This document shows positions 24,755 through 37,598 of a stretch of 64,000 bases of DNA, piece by piece. How positions within the stretch are numbered: the first letter of the stretch is position 1; each line of letters begins with the position of its first letter. The DNA is from Cordia subcordata. Its lineage: Eukaryota > Streptophyta > Magnoliopsida > Boraginales > Cordiaceae. A program made the translations under genes and the position numbers. The DNA lies in assembly GCA_028554755.1 (NCBI GenBank), contig JAPTOF010000017.1, positions 10,935,501 to 10,999,500 on the forward strand. Reading direction: 5' to 3'. Under the pieces are notes generated by a model. It saw only the letters and a program-made list of their open reading frames with translations. It was not told the DNA's origin and searched no databases.

Positions 24755-25475
24755 GGGCCTGTTAGGCAAATTTAGTTATTGGAGTAGTTGATAACTGTTG
24801 TATTTTAGCTGTTAACGGAAATCTATTTAACTAGCTGATTGAACAAAATGTGTTCGGTAAAATTAGCTGTTAGATTACTTGATGAATGTTAAATGACGTA
24901 AAAGGACATTGATTTCATGTTATTATTATTATTGTTATTATGATAATTGTAATTACTATTACTATTATAGGAATATGATAATATATTTCACAATTAGATA
25001 TTTATTTTCATAATCATATTTTAATATTAAAGTATAACTAATTTTTTGATAAAACATTTATATCAATATTACAAAAAATAATTTTAATAGATTCAAAATT
25101 ATTTTGTTAAAAAAAATGTACTAATAAAATTTATGCTTTTAGTAATGTTGATTATATAGAAATTGAAATTTATTTTTATATTATTTCTTATTTATATTTG
25201 TGAAAGAAAATATAAAAATATAGAGAGAGATTGAAAAAAAATAGAAAAATCAAAAAATACAAAAAGGGTAGAATTGCCAAAAAAAACATGAAAAGCTAAA
25301 AGCTACCTGAAACGCTAAAATTTTTAGCTTTTGAGAAACACTAGTTAACACGCTAAAAGCTACCTAAAAAGCTACTTGAAACGTTAGTTTATCGAACATC
25401 AATAATTTAGCAAAATAGTATTTTAACCAGTCAAAACGCTAAACACTACTTGAAAAACTGTTACTGAACACGCAC
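24755..25475. mobile_element. Degenerate Tourist-like MITE
   Basis: The left end GGGCCTGTTAGGCAAA and the reverse complement of the right end, GTGCGTGTTCAGTAAC, are imperfectly similar, and both sides are flanked by TTA (24752-24754 and 25476-25478). The body carries inverted and direct repeats of AAAAGCTACCTGAAACGCTAAAA and is non-coding. It is older or more decayed than the other MITEs here. Confidence 0.55.
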
Positions 25476-26381
25476 TTAATATGCCAATCCATGTTGTGTA
25501 TGAGATAGGGGTAATTGCTATTACAACTATATTACACCGATAAGAATGAGCTTGGTTTAAACTTTATCCCTATCATGCAAACCCTTTTCTATGAATAATC
25601 ATGCAAGAACCACAGGAATAAGATAGAACTCAAACGTGTAAGTAGCCAACTTTTGGTCAATACAATTAGGACTGGTAACATGTGATCTTTAGCAAAAGTT
25701 ACAAGAGTGCAAAATTTCCATCACTAATTCCATTATAGATGCTTGATTAGACATTTAATTTTGGCTTGATTTGCCTGATAAATCGATTCCTTGCCTTGTG
25801 TTGCCCGTTAGGGGTGTTGCTTTTACATGTGAACTCAATCCATGGCACGACACTACTCAAATACCGTCGTTTTGCTTCATTCTTCGACAAACATTATTGG
25901 CCACAGCTGTCGTGTTGCGGCTTTGGTTTCATTTTACTGCAAATCCCATTATAAAAAGCTTAGTTTCCAGTCATGCTTAAAAAATATGGTCCTACATATA
26001 CCTTTGTATTCTCTCTCTTTCTCTATCTTTGATGATGATAATAAGGTTGGAAGTCTCTCGGGTTTAGACCAACTCCAATAACGTATCTAAATGCTCATTC
26101 ATCTTATATCTATACATGTAGGAAAAGTAGATTATGAAAGGAAAGAAGTTATTAGAGTAAAATTAAAATAAGCGACTTTCAATTATTAAAAGAATTGTCA
26201 CAAAGGAAAAAGCTATTGAAGTCGGTCTTACGTCAATATCCAAATTCTAAATCAGACATTTCTATTTGATAAGGGTATAGTCCAAGTTAGTTAAAAACAT
26301 AAAAAATAATAAATTTTCAGATAAATTGAATACTTATTGCAAGTCTTTTCCTTATGCACTAGTATTTCATTATTAGACTAA

Positions 26382-26404
26382 TCTCTCTCTCTCTCTCTCT
26401 CTCT
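26382..26404. repeat. (CT)n microsatellite
   Basis: An uninterrupted run of CT dinucleotides followed by a T tract. Confidence 0.9.
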
Positions 26405-27028
26405 TTTTTGGGTCAAATATTAGACTAACCTCTTGGGGTTTAATTTTTTCCTTTGTTGCTTGTCGAATTTGTTTTTAGTCCCACATAAGTTTAAATTAGG
26501 GTTTATACCCCTAAAAGTCTTTGAATTATTAATATTGTCGCATCTCAGTCCCCTAATTTTCAAAATAAATCTTTTAATCCTTGAATCCCTAAAATGAAAC
26601 TTTTCGAAGGAATAACGGCGTCCTATTTATCAAAATTTAGGTATTAAAAGATTTATTTTGAAAGTCAATTGATTAAAATATAATAAAATCAATAGTCTTA
26701 AAACTATTAGAGGAATAAACCCTTTAAGTTATCTTGTGATGGTATATATTTTTCTTTTCTTATATTTTCTTTTTTTTTTTTTTTCAAGTTGGATGGGTCG
26801 CCATCTCCACATAGACATATAGTAAAGCACAGCAGTGGGAGATGGCAATGGCACAAGCTGATATATTATTTTCTTTGTCAGACAAAAACAAAAATTACAG
26901 ACATGAATATGATGCGTCAGACAGCACACTTTCGCACACGCGTGGGCACGCAGAAACCTCAGGCTTTCTTTATGGATGTCATCTTACGATTAAAATCTTC
27001 TTATTATATTTGTACTAACAATTTCTAG

Positions 27029-27642
27029 CACTGGCGGAGCCACTCGTGTGACAGAGGGCCAAGGCACCCCTCAATTTTATTTCTTTTAAAAAATTACTAC
27101 ACTAAAATTAAAATAAAATTTTTTAAAAGAAATTGGCACCCCTGATTCCTACTACTATCACACCTTAATCCTAAGTCAGGGTACTCTATTCAAGTCTTCT
27201 ATTTTTTTTCTTTTTTAAATTTAATGTAGAATTTTAAAAGAGTTAATGATTTTATCTACTAATTTTGTCTTTAGTGTAGTTTCTCAATTCTTAATTCATA
27301 ATTTATAAGTTTAATGTGAAAAATATTAGAAATGATATAAACAATCCCAAACTAGACTCAATTTAAAATATTATCACTTATACAGTCATATATGTATTTT
27401 AATAGTATCAATAATAAGCTAATTATTAAAAAATTTCAAAATTTGAAGTCATACCTATGATTATTACAAAAGGTCGTTTTTATTCATAACCATAGTATTT
27501 ATTTATTTAAGTCTTTTTTGTAGGTTACTATTAAGATATTATTTTTGTATTATATACTTTTATGATTAATTTTTTGATTTACATAAAAAATTTATAAATA
27601 GATATGTGCACCCCTGATATGAGAATCCTGGCTCTGCCACTG
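27029..27642. mobile_element. hAT-like non-autonomous element, copy 2
   Basis: The ends CACTGGCGGAGCCA and TGGCTCTGCCACTG are inverted repeats with two mismatches. The body aligns end to end with 12829-13435. The flanks AATTTCTAG and AATTTTCTAG match apart from one T, which fits an old target duplication of about 8 bp. No transposase is encoded. This copy has the better preserved ends of the two. Confidence 0.75.
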
Positions 27643-28078
27643 AATTTTCTAGTTGTTAAAATTTTTTGTCATTATAAATAAACGATTTCCAATTTATAAT
27701 AATACTCATATCAACTTGTTTTAATAGCAAAAAAGAGTAAGCTTTGAGAAAGCATTAACATTAAAGCAACTAGCATATGAGTTAAATTACAGCCATATAT
27801 CCAATGAATAAATTCTATACATATATATATATATATAATAATTCATCATTTTCTATCAATGTCACATGTCTTCATTCATGAGATATTTTCCTTCCAAAAA
27901 AATTTATGCCATTTTTATTGATGTCCATACTTTTTTGTTAATTTTATTTTCTTAATTTAAATATTTTATTTAATTAGTACAAATTTTTCACTAAAAAATA
28001 TGACCAATATTAAAAACATTATAAAGAATTAAATTTTATAAAATATGCTTATATTTTATCCTCAGGTAATAATTAAAA

Positions 28079-28079
<1 letters not shown>

Positions 28080-28121
<42 letters not shown>

Positions 28122-28134
28122 CACACACACATAT
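28080..28134. repeat. (CT)n(TA)n(CA)n compound microsatellite
   Basis: Consecutive CT, TA and CA dinucleotide tracts lie within about 55 bases, 1.3 kb upstream of the next gene. Confidence 0.9.
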
Positions 28135-29381
28135 TACATATATTATATAAAGTAGAATCCAGTTTTAATGTCATATTTCTTAATTAATCCTACCAATTTT
28201 TCTCTAAAAATGAGTTACACTCCAATAAATATATTATTCATCTTTAATTTCATAAGTCAAATTATTTTCTCAATTTAAATACTTTATTTAATTATTACAT
28301 ATCTCTTATTAAAAAATAATTAGAGTTGAAAACTTATTAAGAATTAAATTTTACAAAATATATTTATGTTTTAGAATAACATGGAGTGTAAACATTGCAT
28401 AAATTATACTCTAGTTATTGTTAAACTTAAGGTTTAGAGAGGTTAGGATAACCGCTTTTTAAGACTTGAATGAGATAAAAATTATTTAATAAATTATTAA
28501 TTACATACCAAGTACTACCTTAAGATAAAATCAAATGATTTAAAACATATAATTCACCACCAATTGAATTTAAAAAAAAAGAATTAATTCTTGCCTAAAT
28601 TTAATGTCCGTCTAAATTGACTTAAAAAAATATTTTCTGTACAAATTTTAAAAAAATAAAAATTTCAAAAAAATTTACTTTAAATATTTATTACAAAATA
28701 ACTTACGCTCTTTCATTAAAAAAAGTTAATCAAAAACGGCCCTTTATCCACCAAGACCAGTGTGCCTGACACAGGGATTTGCAGGTTATTAATGGAGTGC
28801 ATGTTAAAAGTAGACATGGTATCTCTAAAATTAAGTGTTAAACCCATAACAAAGCTAAAAAACTCATAAATAGATTTGTTCATAGTATCATAAATGAAAT
28901 CTCATAACTATTAAGATCATCTAAATTAAATTATTAACTTATATTTATTAAAAAAATTTCTCACAATAGTATATTACTAAAAACACATTTTTCAAAAGTT
29001 CTCTACTTCTCTTTTTCAACTTATTGCATCATCTCTCTCCGTTTCTCTCTTACATCTCTCTCTGTGTGCGTGTTTCTTGGGATTTTCTCTCCGTGAATAG
29101 TAAACAAGACAGCATATAACGCCTAGAAAGTTACCCTTCTCGAAAACTATCCATCATCACCATCTCTCTTTCACACACACACATGGCTAGCTAGCTAAAA
29201 GCATACGTAAAAGACTACACCATTCTCATCATCCAATGCAAAACTCAAAGAAAAACTAACCCCATTTTAGCTTCTCATTTTCTTGCTTAACAGCTTTTCT
29301 TTTTTCTTACTTGTTAATGATATTTATACATACATACATACACATAGATATATAGATAGATAGAGAAGAGGGTTTTGCTTA

Positions 29382-32300
29382 ATGGGGAGAGATAGTATAA
29401 TGGCACCACCAAGTGTTGCGCCTGTGATAAGCGCCACTGTTAGTGGTAGTAGTCGTGGTTTGGAGAGAGATGAGCAGCAGCAATGGGGAAGCTTTGACAA
29501 CTCAGTCAATGCAGTTTCGTTTGGTTTCGTTGCCACTGCTATTCTCATTTCCATGTTCCTCGTCATGGCCATTTTCGAGAGGTTTCTACGGCCACCACCT
29601 TCCCCCTCACATCGCCGGAACCCTCCCGCCGGCGATGCTCCCTCCCACTTCACCCCTGAGGCCAAACTCGATTACCCGTCTCCTCAAGTAAGCTCTTCAT
29701 ATCTATGTATATGTGTGTGTGCTTTGTAATAGATTTAGGTACTATTGAAAAAGATGTGTTTTATGCTTTTAGCGTCCTCTTTTGAATATGATATTTTTTT
29801 TTCTGTTAATATGTGTTGGATATCACCTCGTCTAAAAGGTTAAGCTTATAAATTTGATCTCGATTTTAATGTTTTTCAATGAACAGCGATGAGTTACGAA
29901 CTCAAGACTGTCATGTTAGAGTTATCACCACGTGTTAGAGTTATTGCTCCATTTAAAAATTTAAGGTTGTAAGGAGAATATTGATATATTTATTTACTAT
30001 ATTAACAATATGCAAGAATGGAGGAAAAGTTGGTTTTGCAATTGAAAGGTCCCCCCCCCCCCACCCCACCTAGTTGCTTTATGTTTTACAATTAGTTGAT
30101 GAACTTTTTGACGGAAGTTAGTTGCTTTTTTTTCCTTCTTTTTGTGTAATAATGGCTAATGGATATGCTGCTTTTCGGTGCTATGTTCTACTATGCTTTC
30201 GGTGGTAATTAGTTTCAGTTAGTTTAATTATAGCTAATGCATATTCAATTTGGCTTTATAAATGTTAATCATGGTTTTTAGGGGATATTGTGTTACTTAG
30301 TGTAACAATAGCTAATTCATATGCAATTTGCAATTTGCATGAGGTAGAAAGATGTTCAATCAGTAGGCTCTGGAGTTCTCTCAGGCGCAATGGGTTATCA
30401 CTAACTATTCTGTTTCTGTGATTTTCTTTTTGGTGGCCTTTAATAATAAACTGCAATTTTAGTATATCTTGGTAATCTTGTAAGGCTTTGCTTATCTAAG
30501 AAATGGTATCTCGACTTCTTTCCCCTTCAAGGCTTTTGGTGGATGCAAAACCAAAAAATTTGTCCCTGTAATCTTTATTTGGCATGAGACTCTTTGCCAA
30601 AGCAAGAACTGCCATTAGACAAGGAGGTTCTTACCAGGGCTCTATTTACACTAAACAATGTTATAATCAGCTTCATTGTGGGCTCCTTATGTTGGTAGGT
30701 TGTCAAACCACTTAAAATTGACAAAATCTAACCACTTGATTTTAGATTGTCTTGGCAAATCTTGTCTCAGCACATATAAGAGAAATTCAAGAGTCATTAA
30801 TGTATCAGAAAATTCTGGATAGAGTATCTTCTGTAGGCAAGTGTTAACAAACTCCAATTTTATATTAATGTATTCCATTTTCAAGCTGAATCATATTCTA
30901 CCAGCTTTTGTTGTCATTTAATGCCATTCGTTTATCTTTACTAATGTGAGTGTCTTGACTTTAGATTTTTTGTTTAATGCCATCTTTGAACCTTAGCAAT
31001 CATATGGTGGCTTACTTGTATTTTGCCTGAGATAATTGATTCAGTATTCCTTCATCAAACTGATGGATGAATAGGAAGGATGGTTTGGAGTTTCTTAGCT
31101 TGCTGTATTAGAGATGATCAAATTTATGATCCTAATATCATATTACAAATTATTGATGAGATCTTATTTGGTTTTAGATCTTCACGTAACGATCAGTAGA
31201 ATCATGATCTACCGTGATGCAGTACATCAAAAAGAAAGATGAAAACAGAAAAAGTAAAAATGGTTTATTAACTCCAACCTTATATGCTAATATCTGATTT
31301 AGTTCTATAACCTTACTGATGTATTAACTCCAAAAACTCATATACATATGCACATATAACATTTGTGCTGGCTATTAATGCATATCCATCTAACTTTAAT
31401 CAAGATGTCTATTTTATTCTAGACTCTGCTTTGCGTGATATTTCTTCTGTTATCACACAAGTAGGAAAGACAGCAATATGACTGTATGACTACATTTCCT
31501 GGTCTGCTCGGGCAGCAGGTCCCATCTTTGTCACTAGCACGTGTTTTTGTCTTTGACTTATTACTTGAACCGGCAATGAAATCTGGCTTTGTCTGGTATC
31601 AATTGCAATTTAGCACAAAATTATGCCCTTCCATTAGAGATGGTCGGATGCAAAGTGATGAATTACAGTGCAGGAATTAAAATCAATGAATTCCTTGTCC
31701 TGGATCCATAAAGAGAGACTGGAACATGGAACAGATGGAAATTCTGTAATGCTTTAGTATTGTCCTCATATTTAACCAAAGACTGGTGGAGTACGAGAAT
31801 AGCAAATTCATCATTTTCTAGTGTGGAGTACGAGAATAACAAATTCATCATTTTCTAGTGCTTTAGTATTGTCCCTATTTAGTACCTATTATCGCCCTGA
31901 TATTCATTTTGCAATTTCACAGAATCACTTTGTTTGGTGTATCTTGCAATTGCCATGGTTCAAAAACAAGTGAATATCAATAAGCCCTTGATTTAGCCAT
32001 TTTGACTTCTGTAGAACTCCAATGTGTCCATTGTTGTTTGATACTTGCTGGAACAAGTGATGGAATTACCTTTTCTCTTGATCTCATAACCAAAAGAAAA
32101 TTCTTGCATCCACGTCTGGGGATAAAACTTTTCGGTAGTGGCACGAATACTAGCTTTACTGGGATCATTTCCGGTGCCTTCACATGTAACAGCTTGATAA
32201 TCGTTGCTATATGTATTGCATAAGAAAAAGTAAGACAGTAGTATCACATCTAACATCTTACGCTATACTTGCCTGCCACATGACGTACATCTTTTTAAAG

Positions 32301-32849
32301 CCTTTAGAACTTTTACTACTCCTTTTTTCCTCCTTTATAAATGCATAGTGATCAAAAGGAAATTTTGTGACCTCTTGCTTTAATTTCTGGAAGATTCCAA
32401 AACAAATTAAAAAAAGAAAATAAAATAAAATAAAATAAAAAAGGCATCTTGATTTGCCACGAGACTTTGTGCTCGTATTGCTGGATTTTGATGTCAGAGT
32501 AGTTCTTCCCACTGTGTCCAAGTCAAGTTTTGCAATAGTGAAGCGTTGGTTTTGTTCTGCAAAAGTTTGAAGCAGTGATCTTTTTGGTTGCAGAACTTCT
32601 ACTGGGATCTATTTATTATGATTACCTCTTAAATATAGTTGTCTAGTTAATATACTTCGATTAAATACACAGATGACTGTTTATGCCAATGGAGTGTCGG
32701 TGCTGATGCCCGGAGAAGAAATTCCGACCTTCATTGCACATCCAGCTCCAGTACCATGTCCTCCAGAGAGAATTCAGCTGCCACTTTGTTACCATAACAT
32801 GTTTTCTAGTGCATCCTCAAGCTCAACTCCAAGACACAGACCCATGTGA
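29382..32849 (+). CDS. Plant single-pass membrane protein with MPGEEIPTFIAHP motif (2 exons)
   Basis: Exon 1 (29382-29687) encodes 102 residues ending SPQ before GTAAGC, and exon 2 (32673-32849) encodes 58 residues to a TGA stop, giving 160 aa. The junction is phase 0 across a 2,985-bp GT..AG intron. Residues about 44-66 (VSFGFVATAILISMFLVMAI) form one membrane helix, followed by a basic, Pro-rich stretch (RPPPSPSHRR). Exon 2 carries VSVLMPGEEIPTFIAHPAPV and PCPPE, which I recall as the conserved tail of a small family of uncharacterised plant membrane proteins; I cannot name a symbol. By charge the C-terminal tail is probably cytosolic (inference). An ATG seven codons in (MAPPSV) is an alternative start. 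The function is unknown. Confidence 0.78.
31786..31859. repeat. 37-38-bp tandem duplication in the 3-kb intron
   Basis: GTGGAGTACGAGAATA followed by CAAATTCATCATTTTCTAGT occurs twice in a row with one mismatch. The phrase TGCTTTAGTATTGTCC also occurs both before (about 31750) and after (about 31859) the pair. Non-coding. Confidence 0.85.
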
Positions 32850-34036
32850 AAAAGAAAATAAACAAAAGCTTGAGATAAGCATACGGATTATTCAAGTGTA
32901 TGATCAACTTACAAACACAGATTGCTCGGGGAATTTCTTCGTGAATCTCTTCACGTGCATTTACCAATTGTATGTGTATATAATCGACATTAGGTTTGCA
33001 AAACACATGAATATATATATGCAAGTGAAAGAAATGATAACTTGTTATCAACATTTTAGTCACTCAACTTCTTGCATGCACTATACACAGAGATGTATCA
33101 AGGATACTAAGGCATGCTTTAAGGTCACTTTGCTTAATTATGGTGTCTGCTGATCAGGTGGATGATTATGTACCCCTAAGATGTCTCTATAGTAAGAGTT
33201 GGGGTTGGACGCAATTCAAGAGTTGGGTGCTATTCCAGTCTTTTATTCTGGGTTGAGAGCTTGACTTATTTGGTGGTTAGATTGTAGGGTTGGACCTTCT
33301 ATCCGGGTACCAATTGGTAATTGGGTTCTATCGTATTTTCAGTGGTCGGACTCCGTTGATTGGATTTCCCTTGTATAATTGAACGAAAAAAAAAGAAGAG
33401 TTGCAAAGCTTGGTGGGACTTGTCTCACCATGGCAATACTTCACTTAATGTTGAGCATATAGTAAAATGCCACTTTAGTATAACTCTTTTCTGAACTTTT
33501 GCACTTAACCAAAAAGGTTTTTCAATCAACTATTCGCTGAATCACCAACTTCAGGATCTGCCGGTATGAAATCTTCTGGAGCATCAAACCTGGAAATTGT
33601 AGATGGAGGACCGGAAACGTCTCTCTTAGTGCAAATATCAATGACTATAGCAGGAACCAATCTAAAGTTTAAGTTGTCAAAATATTACGAGAAGATTCAA
33701 ATTTTAATTATTATAAAGGTGAAGTAATTATATCATCGTTCATTATTATTGATCTTTTTCATGATATTACAACCCGGGAATGGATCCAAAATCTTGTTTG
33801 GCTACATACAATACGTAAATTCGAAGTCGCAACTTTCACTATATGACTATTGACCATAACAATTTCTTCATCACCAACCATTTTCAAACTCTGAATAATA
33901 AAAACATATGTACGCATTCGAGATATATACACAGTAACAGTTGCCTGAATTATATATTCTGCATGAGGAGGTAATTTTTTTTTTTAGATTAGAGGTGATC
34001 AACAGGGTTCTAGTTCATGGAGTTCAGCTTCAAACC
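32850..34036. other. Intergenic region between convergent genes
   Basis: It holds the presumed 3' ends of the plus-strand membrane protein gene and the minus-strand myristoylated protein gene. No other gene is recognised; the open frames at 32734-33153 overlap the true exon in another frame. Confidence 0.5.
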
Positions 34037-34771
34037 CTAGAGAAAAATAAAGCATTCTAAGGAAACAACAGGGTTCTCAAGTGTCTCGCTGCTCTCAGGC
34101 AAAACGTCGTCGTCAGAAATCTCTTCTTCATCGGCATCTTTATCCATTGTCTTCACCGGCGGGTGGCCACCGGATCCGTGAGCCTGACTTGTACTTGGAC
34201 TGTTATATCTCCCACTCTGGCGCATACCCATCTCCCGACTTGTCACAGGCGACCTAGACCGCCGGCCTGATACCTCACCGGAGTCTCGCCGGAGTCCATT
34301 TTCAGGCTCCGAAATCCGCCCATGCCCAGTTAAGTTCCTTCCCTGGCCCGCCCCTGAGGACGCCGGCCCCCTCGCCGGAGACCTGGCAACCTCGCCGGAG
34401 TTTTGCTGTCTTCTGGACACCCAAAGCCGAGATCTTTGGCTGACTTCACCGTGGTCGCCCCTCTTCTCCGGCGCCGTCGCGGTGGAGAAGCTTTCGGTTA
34501 AGCTGCATATTTCTGAAAGGTCAGATACTTCAGACATGACCCCTTCAGTCTTCAATGTCTGAACTTGAGAGTCTTGATGCTTACTGATCATGTTTTCAGG
34601 AACAATCGAACATAAAGGCTTTGACAATGGAGTTTCAGACAGGACAACATCTTTTACTGTCTCTTCTTCGAGCGGTTGATGCTGAGCTTCAATGCTGTCA
34701 CAAGATTTTGCTAATGGGCTGTTGCACTTTTCTGCTTTAGATGTCTTGGTGGTGCTTACACAGCAACCCAT
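34037..34771 (-). CDS. Putative N-myristoylated Ser/Arg-rich protein (MGCCVS start)
   Basis: An intronless minus-strand gene. I chose the second in-frame ATG, giving 244 residues that begin MGCCVSTTKTSKAEK, because Gly2 with Cys3-Cys4 is a strong N-myristoylation and S-acylation signal; the upstream ATG adds only MACK. The middle is disordered, rich in Ser, Arg, Gly and Pro (for example RDSGEVSGRRSRSPVTSRE), then an acidic stretch DADEEEISDDDVLPESSE, and the tail ends ENPVVSLECFIFL. The conserved-looking ends around a low-complexity middle match a family of uncharacterised plant proteins often labelled serine/arginine repetitive matrix-like; that label is probably misleading for a membrane-anchored protein. 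Location at the plasma membrane is inferred. G+C content is higher than in the flanks, as expected of coding DNA. Confidence 0.8.
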   Translation of the reverse strand: MGCCVSTTKTSKAEKCNSPLAKSCDSIEAQHQPLEEETVKDVVLSETPLSKPLCSIVPENMISKHQDSQVQTLKTEGVMSEVSDLSEICSLTESFSTATAPEKRGDHGEVSQRSRLWVSRRQQNSGEVARSPARGPASSGAGQGRNLTGHGRISEPENGLRRDSGEVSGRRSRSPVTSREMGMRQSGRYNSPSTSQAHGSGGHPPVKTMDKDADEEEISDDDVLPESSETLENPVVSLECFIFL

Positions 34772-34783
34772 CTTGCATGCCAC

Positions 34784-36395
34784 ACAGCTTTGAACACTAG
34801 TGGTTAAAGATTACATTTGGTTAGTGTGTGTCTGTGTGTAGTAAATAAAATTGCATCTGCATTTTGTCTGCCTGTGTATGTTTGTGTTGGTGAGATGTTC
34901 AATGAAGTGAAAGATAATGGTGGGAAGTGTATATCTATTCTCAAGACTGCAAGAGATAATTCTCAATCAAATACCACACTATAAGATGAGAAGTGTGTGT
35001 CAAAACATTCCATTATTACCAACTCGAAGCAATACGGCCTCTAGAGAAACAAACTTTGTGTAGATTGATTGGCGAATCGTGAACTATGAAAATTACCGAC
35101 TCAAAGAAATACAACCTCTTAGGGATAGATTGATTGCGTAAATTGATTGGCGAATCATGCTCCACAAAGCGAGAGACGAAAAGAATGGTGGATGGCAGGG
35201 ACTTGGAAAGTGAAGGGAGGGACTTGGAAAGTGAAGGGTTGCTTTAAAGTGTATATATTGGGATTAGAGAGAAGGCATGGGGGTTGCAGTGAGAAAAGGG
35301 GGCAATATTGATGTCAAGTGGTATATTGTGTTCTGAAAAGGCATTGGGGATTTGTGGCATCCATTTGTTTGCCATGCTAATACTTAATTTTATTGCTTCA
35401 AGAGTTTCGTAGGATTTACTGGCTTGAGATCTTCTGTACTCAACCATCTGTAAGGTGACAGTGGAATGTGCAGCAGCTGAGGTACTACTGGTGTCTTTCC
35501 TCAGTAATGCTGAAGCACACAGATGACTGGAAAAATGAATTTCCTGACTTTATATCATATAAGTAAATACGGGGTGAGGCCGCTACCATCTCAGCCAATC
35601 ACTTACTGATAATATTTTTCCCCCCTTTGGGTTGTTTTGACCTTTTACGTGTATGCATTTGTTGTGTTGAGCTTAATGAAATCACTTGTTTATTCAACAA
35701 AAAAGAATCCAAAGATTGTTGCTTTGCTTTTTCACATGGCATAATTTAAATAATGCAGATCAATTGAAAACATTAGCCAAAATGAATCAATGTTATGGGA
35801 TTTTGTGTTTATTGTTTCCCATAATTGAATCATATTTGGCTGCTTGCAAATAGGAAAGAAGGCAGGGTGATCAAGCAGTTGAATTGTATATGCTTATCAT
35901 TGTTGGCTCGATATCTGAGTTATTCCAATCAATTGCATCCAAAACTTATCAATTTCTACTATTTGGATGTATTCCTTGAGCCATAGCCCCCACAGAGTAG
36001 CACATACGACTTGACCTGCACCTGTCAATAGTTGCTTTTTGTTTTTATTTATTTATTTTTTGTGATTACGAAAAATTCATTCAATCCGTCCTGACTAAAA
36101 ATTTAATAGTGTAATAATGCATCCTAATGCATACTTCTAGAATGAATATAAGGCGAGCAAATAGCAATCCAAATTGCATTGGCACTCGCTAGCATGCAAG
36201 AGGCAAATATTGTTTGGCGACTCTTCTTTTCTTTTAAAAGAGAATTTATAGAGGTTATTACACATATATTTGAACGTGACAAGGATCCAAAACTCATAGA
36301 TCTCAAGTAAAATGTCATCACTAAGTAGCCCTTGCTTGTAACTATTTGGTAAACCAAAGAGTTATTTCAGAATTTCGATTCCTTGGTTTTCTCTT
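34784..36395. other. Upstream flank of the myristoylated-protein gene
   Basis: Contains the minus-strand promoter and 5' leader, with a repeated phrase GGGACTTGGAAAGTGAAGGG twice at about 35199-35238. No further gene is recognised; the 67-codon minus-strand frame at 35244-35447 is not supported by anything else. Confidence 0.45.
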
Positions 36396-36397
36396 AC

Positions 36398-37222
36398 CAG
36401 GGACGGACCCACGATGAAATATTAGAGAGAGCCAAATATAAAGTGTAGAAGTGATCTTAATAAATATAGAAGAAAGACCAAAAAGTATTAAGAGCAGCAA
36501 CTAAGCTATTATTCCAGTAAAATTGAAGAGAGTACAGACCAATAAGTATCCTAATCCACCATCAAGATTATAGAAAAAAAAACATTCTTACTTTTTGCTC
36601 CAATTCAAAAAACGACAAAAAAAATTATGTAAAGAGCGAAGGAGAAGAGATCTTACGTATTATCCAAAAAGAGAGAGTAATATTCTACTTTCTGATGATT
36701 GTTCAACTAAAATTGCAAAAATTTCATCTTAGGATAGATAGAGGGTAAACTCAATGCCCCTTCCCCCCTTTTCTTTGTGAATTCGCTTTCAATCAATACA
36801 ATTTCAAAGAGAAACACCTCTCCTTCCACAAAAAAAAAAAAAAAACTAGAATTGCAAAACCTAAAAATGAAGAAGATAAATATGAAAGGTTAATTGTAAA
36901 GAGATCAATTTACAAAAATAAATTCAGTTACCATATATTAAATTAATTTTTCATTCTAAACAAATAATTGTCAAATCAATTACATGCTTATTTATTGCTC
37001 AAATTCCGTGTGCTTGATTTTTTAACTTCTGAAAATAAAACATCATTACCAATTTGTAAATTAATTTTTTGTGCATGTTTTGTGCTTTCCCTAAAGTTAG
37101 TTTTGTGCTTTTTCCAAAATTTGTACACAAATTTATCTCATAACAAAAAAAAATTGGGTTGGGCGAGAGGGGGGAGGGCGCCACCCCCCTGGAAGCATAT
37201 GTAGTTCTGTCCGTGTCTCTTA
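36398..37222. mobile_element. Possible hAT-like element with decayed ends
   Basis: The left end CAGGGACGGACCCACGATG and the right end, near CCACCCCCCTGGAAGC and GTTCTGTCCGTGTCT, look like the GGCGGA-type termini common in plant non-autonomous elements; the inverted repeat is imperfect (AGGGACGGA against AGACACGGA). The interior is AT-rich, with an A tract at 36830-36846. The frame at 36968-37204 is not a known protein. Confidence 0.45.
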
Positions 37223-37370
37223 CGTATTCTCTCCTAGTATTACAAACAGACTTTTAGGGTATTTGTTAACATCTATTGTAACTTTTTCTCATAATCAATA
37301 ATATAATGAGGAGTCAAAATTATCATATAACAATATATATGCCAATTCTTCCACTTTATAGGGAAATATA

Positions 37371-37598
37371 GGGCCTGTTTGGATTGGTCTTTTTTAAAAA
37401 AAAAAAAATACTTTTTCCCCTAAAAAGTTATATTAAATTTGTAATAATTATTTGATTTGGCTTCCAAAAATGCTAAAACTCTAAAAAAAGCTCAAATTCA
37501 ATTTCTTTTAGAAGCCAGAATTTTCAACTTCTATAAAAAAAACTATTTTTTAAAAGCTATTAAAAACGCTTTTTAAAAAAACCAATCCAAACGAACCC
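37371..37598. mobile_element. Tourist-like MITE
   Basis: The left end GGGCCTGTTTGGATTGGT and right end ACCAATCCAAACGAACCC are inverted repeats with two mismatches. Both flanks are ATA, a 3-bp duplication, although PIF/Harbinger normally uses TWA. The interior is A/T-rich and 228 bp in total. Confidence 0.78.

Noticed and set aside
29324..29691. Minus-strand and second plus-strand frames over exon 1 of the membrane protein gene
   Set aside because: The frame beginning at 29382 has a membrane helix, a good donor and a phase-matched second exon; the others have none.
32734..33153. 139-codon plus-strand frame
   Set aside because: It starts inside the true second exon in another frame and runs into non-coding DNA; the phase-joined frame with MPGEEIPTFIAHP is better supported.
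36968..37204. 78-codon frame ending in WARGGRAPPPWKHM
   Set aside because: It lies within a probable hAT-like repeat and the tail is translated from its GC-rich end.
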